Shown piece by piece: positions 63,806 to 64,000 of a DNA stretch of 64,000 bases. Under the pieces are notes generated by a model. It made no database searches. It saw only the letters and a program-made list of their open reading frames with translations, and was not told the DNA's origin. How positions within the stretch are numbered: position 1 is the first letter of the stretch; every line of letters starts with the position of its first letter. Origin of the DNA: UBA2336 sp965227265 (lineage in GTDB: Bacteria > Bacteroidota > Bacteroidia > Cytophagales > Cyclobacteriaceae); the NCBI GenBank assembly GCA_965227265.1, contig OZ245738.1, positions 3,162,001-3,226,000 of the forward strand, given 5' to 3'. A program made the translations under genes and the position numbers.

Positions 63806-63829
63806 TCGATCAACTGATGGATTGGGATG
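63798..63829 (-). terminator. Terminator-like hairpin after the DUF1573 gene
   Basis: CATCCCAATC (63798-63807) and GATTGGGATG (63820-63829) form a 10-bp perfect stem around a 12-base loop. On the minus strand it is followed by the T-rich TTTGTTTT. It lies just past the DUF1573 stop and overlaps the yajC promoter. Confidence 0.65.
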
Positions 63830-63849
63830 CGTTGTAATCTGTATGGGAA

Positions 63850-64000
63850 TTATTTCCGTACAGGACTGTTTTTATCGCCAGCTTTAGCTGTTACCATTGC
63901 TTTAAAGCTTAACCGGGTTGTTTTAGGCCACGTATTGGCAGTAACGGTAATCGTTTTGTTCTGTGCGTTCGGTTTGCCGTTGCTGTCAAATTCAGCTTTT
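63850..64000 (-). CDS. DUF1573 protein (partial, C-terminal end)
   Basis: About 49 residues are visible, running from the window edge to a stop at 63850-63852. The sequence KAEFDSNGKPNAQNKTITV followed by ANTWPKTTRLSFKAMV is the C-terminal strand pattern of a DUF1573 immunoglobulin-like domain. The rest of the gene lies beyond the window. Confidence 0.7.
   Translation of the reverse strand, partial: KAEFDSNGKPNAQNKTITVTANTWPKTTRLSFKAMVTAKAGDKNSPVRK

Noticed and set aside
1..64000. CRISPR arrays, insertion sequences, rRNA and prophage genes
   Set aside because: I saw no evenly spaced direct repeats, transposase motifs, rRNA sequence or phage structural genes in the window.

Overview
The window reads as a chromosomal segment of a Bacteroidota bacterium, most likely a member of the Cytophagales. 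The evidence is type IX secretion genes (porU, porV) with an NYPNPF-type C-terminal sorting domain, a DUF4270 lipoprotein beside glmS, a Rho factor with a long polar N-terminal insertion, a DUF1573-yajC-YbbR-coaE order, Bacteroidota-type -7 boxes (TAnnTTTG), and weak or absent Shine-Dalgarno sequences. I see no prophage, insertion sequence, CRISPR array or rRNA. Every stretch between genes is shorter than 300 bases.

Layout. 1-7571: end of a CDP-alcohol phosphatidyltransferase (phosphatidylserine synthase type), porU, porV, an M16 protease homologue without its zinc motif, and a convergent acyl-CoA dehydrogenase. 7631-15148: a minus-strand run panC-panD-flippase-zinc peptidase, then a divergent run of GT5-like protein, DUF4270 lipoprotein and glmS. 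15310-19901: a retropepsin-like secreted protein and a divergent LytS/LytTR-type two-component pair. 20145-34293: twelve collinear, tightly packed genes that form the most interesting part of the window. 34390-43984: MFS transporter, RidA, glnS, gltX, a saccharopine dehydrogenase-like enzyme, an OmpA-family protein and small proteins. 43985-50509: SSAT-like acetyltransferase, serS, rho, a DEAD-box helicase, dihydroorotase and tRNA-His. 50562-56372: M28 peptidase, small proteins, alpha/beta hydrolase, dxs and scpA. 56373-64000: a TolC-RND-adaptor efflux operon read from the same strand as coaE, YbbR, yajC and the end of a DUF1573 gene.

The 12-gene run encodes, in order, an outer-membrane porin, a half-size periplasmic binding protein, a membrane HAMP-GAF-PAS sensor with no output domain, a histidine-kinase-like protein with a degenerate ATPase domain, CheR, a CheB esterase without receiver, a membrane GAF protein, a membrane HAMP-GAF-PAS-PAS-SpoIIE phosphatase, a SiaB-type kinase, a SiaC-type phosphoprotein with Thr at residue 68, a TerB-ABC-permease fusion, and a small secreted OmpL47-like protein. 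In Pseudomonas the SiaA/SiaB/SiaC switch controls a diguanylate cyclase; no GGDEF protein is present here, and an ABCG-like exporter takes that place. My inference is a switch in which envelope sensing and methylation tune SiaC phosphorylation, which then gates the exporter. This is not shown by the sequence alone.

Other notable points are a perfect four-copy nested repeat between ridA and glnS, a probable 5'-leader hairpin with two alternative pairings in front of glnS, a C-rich and G-poor leader before rho that looks like a Rho loading site, CGTTAACG palindromes around the promoter of the retropepsin gene, and several enzymes that have lost signature residues.
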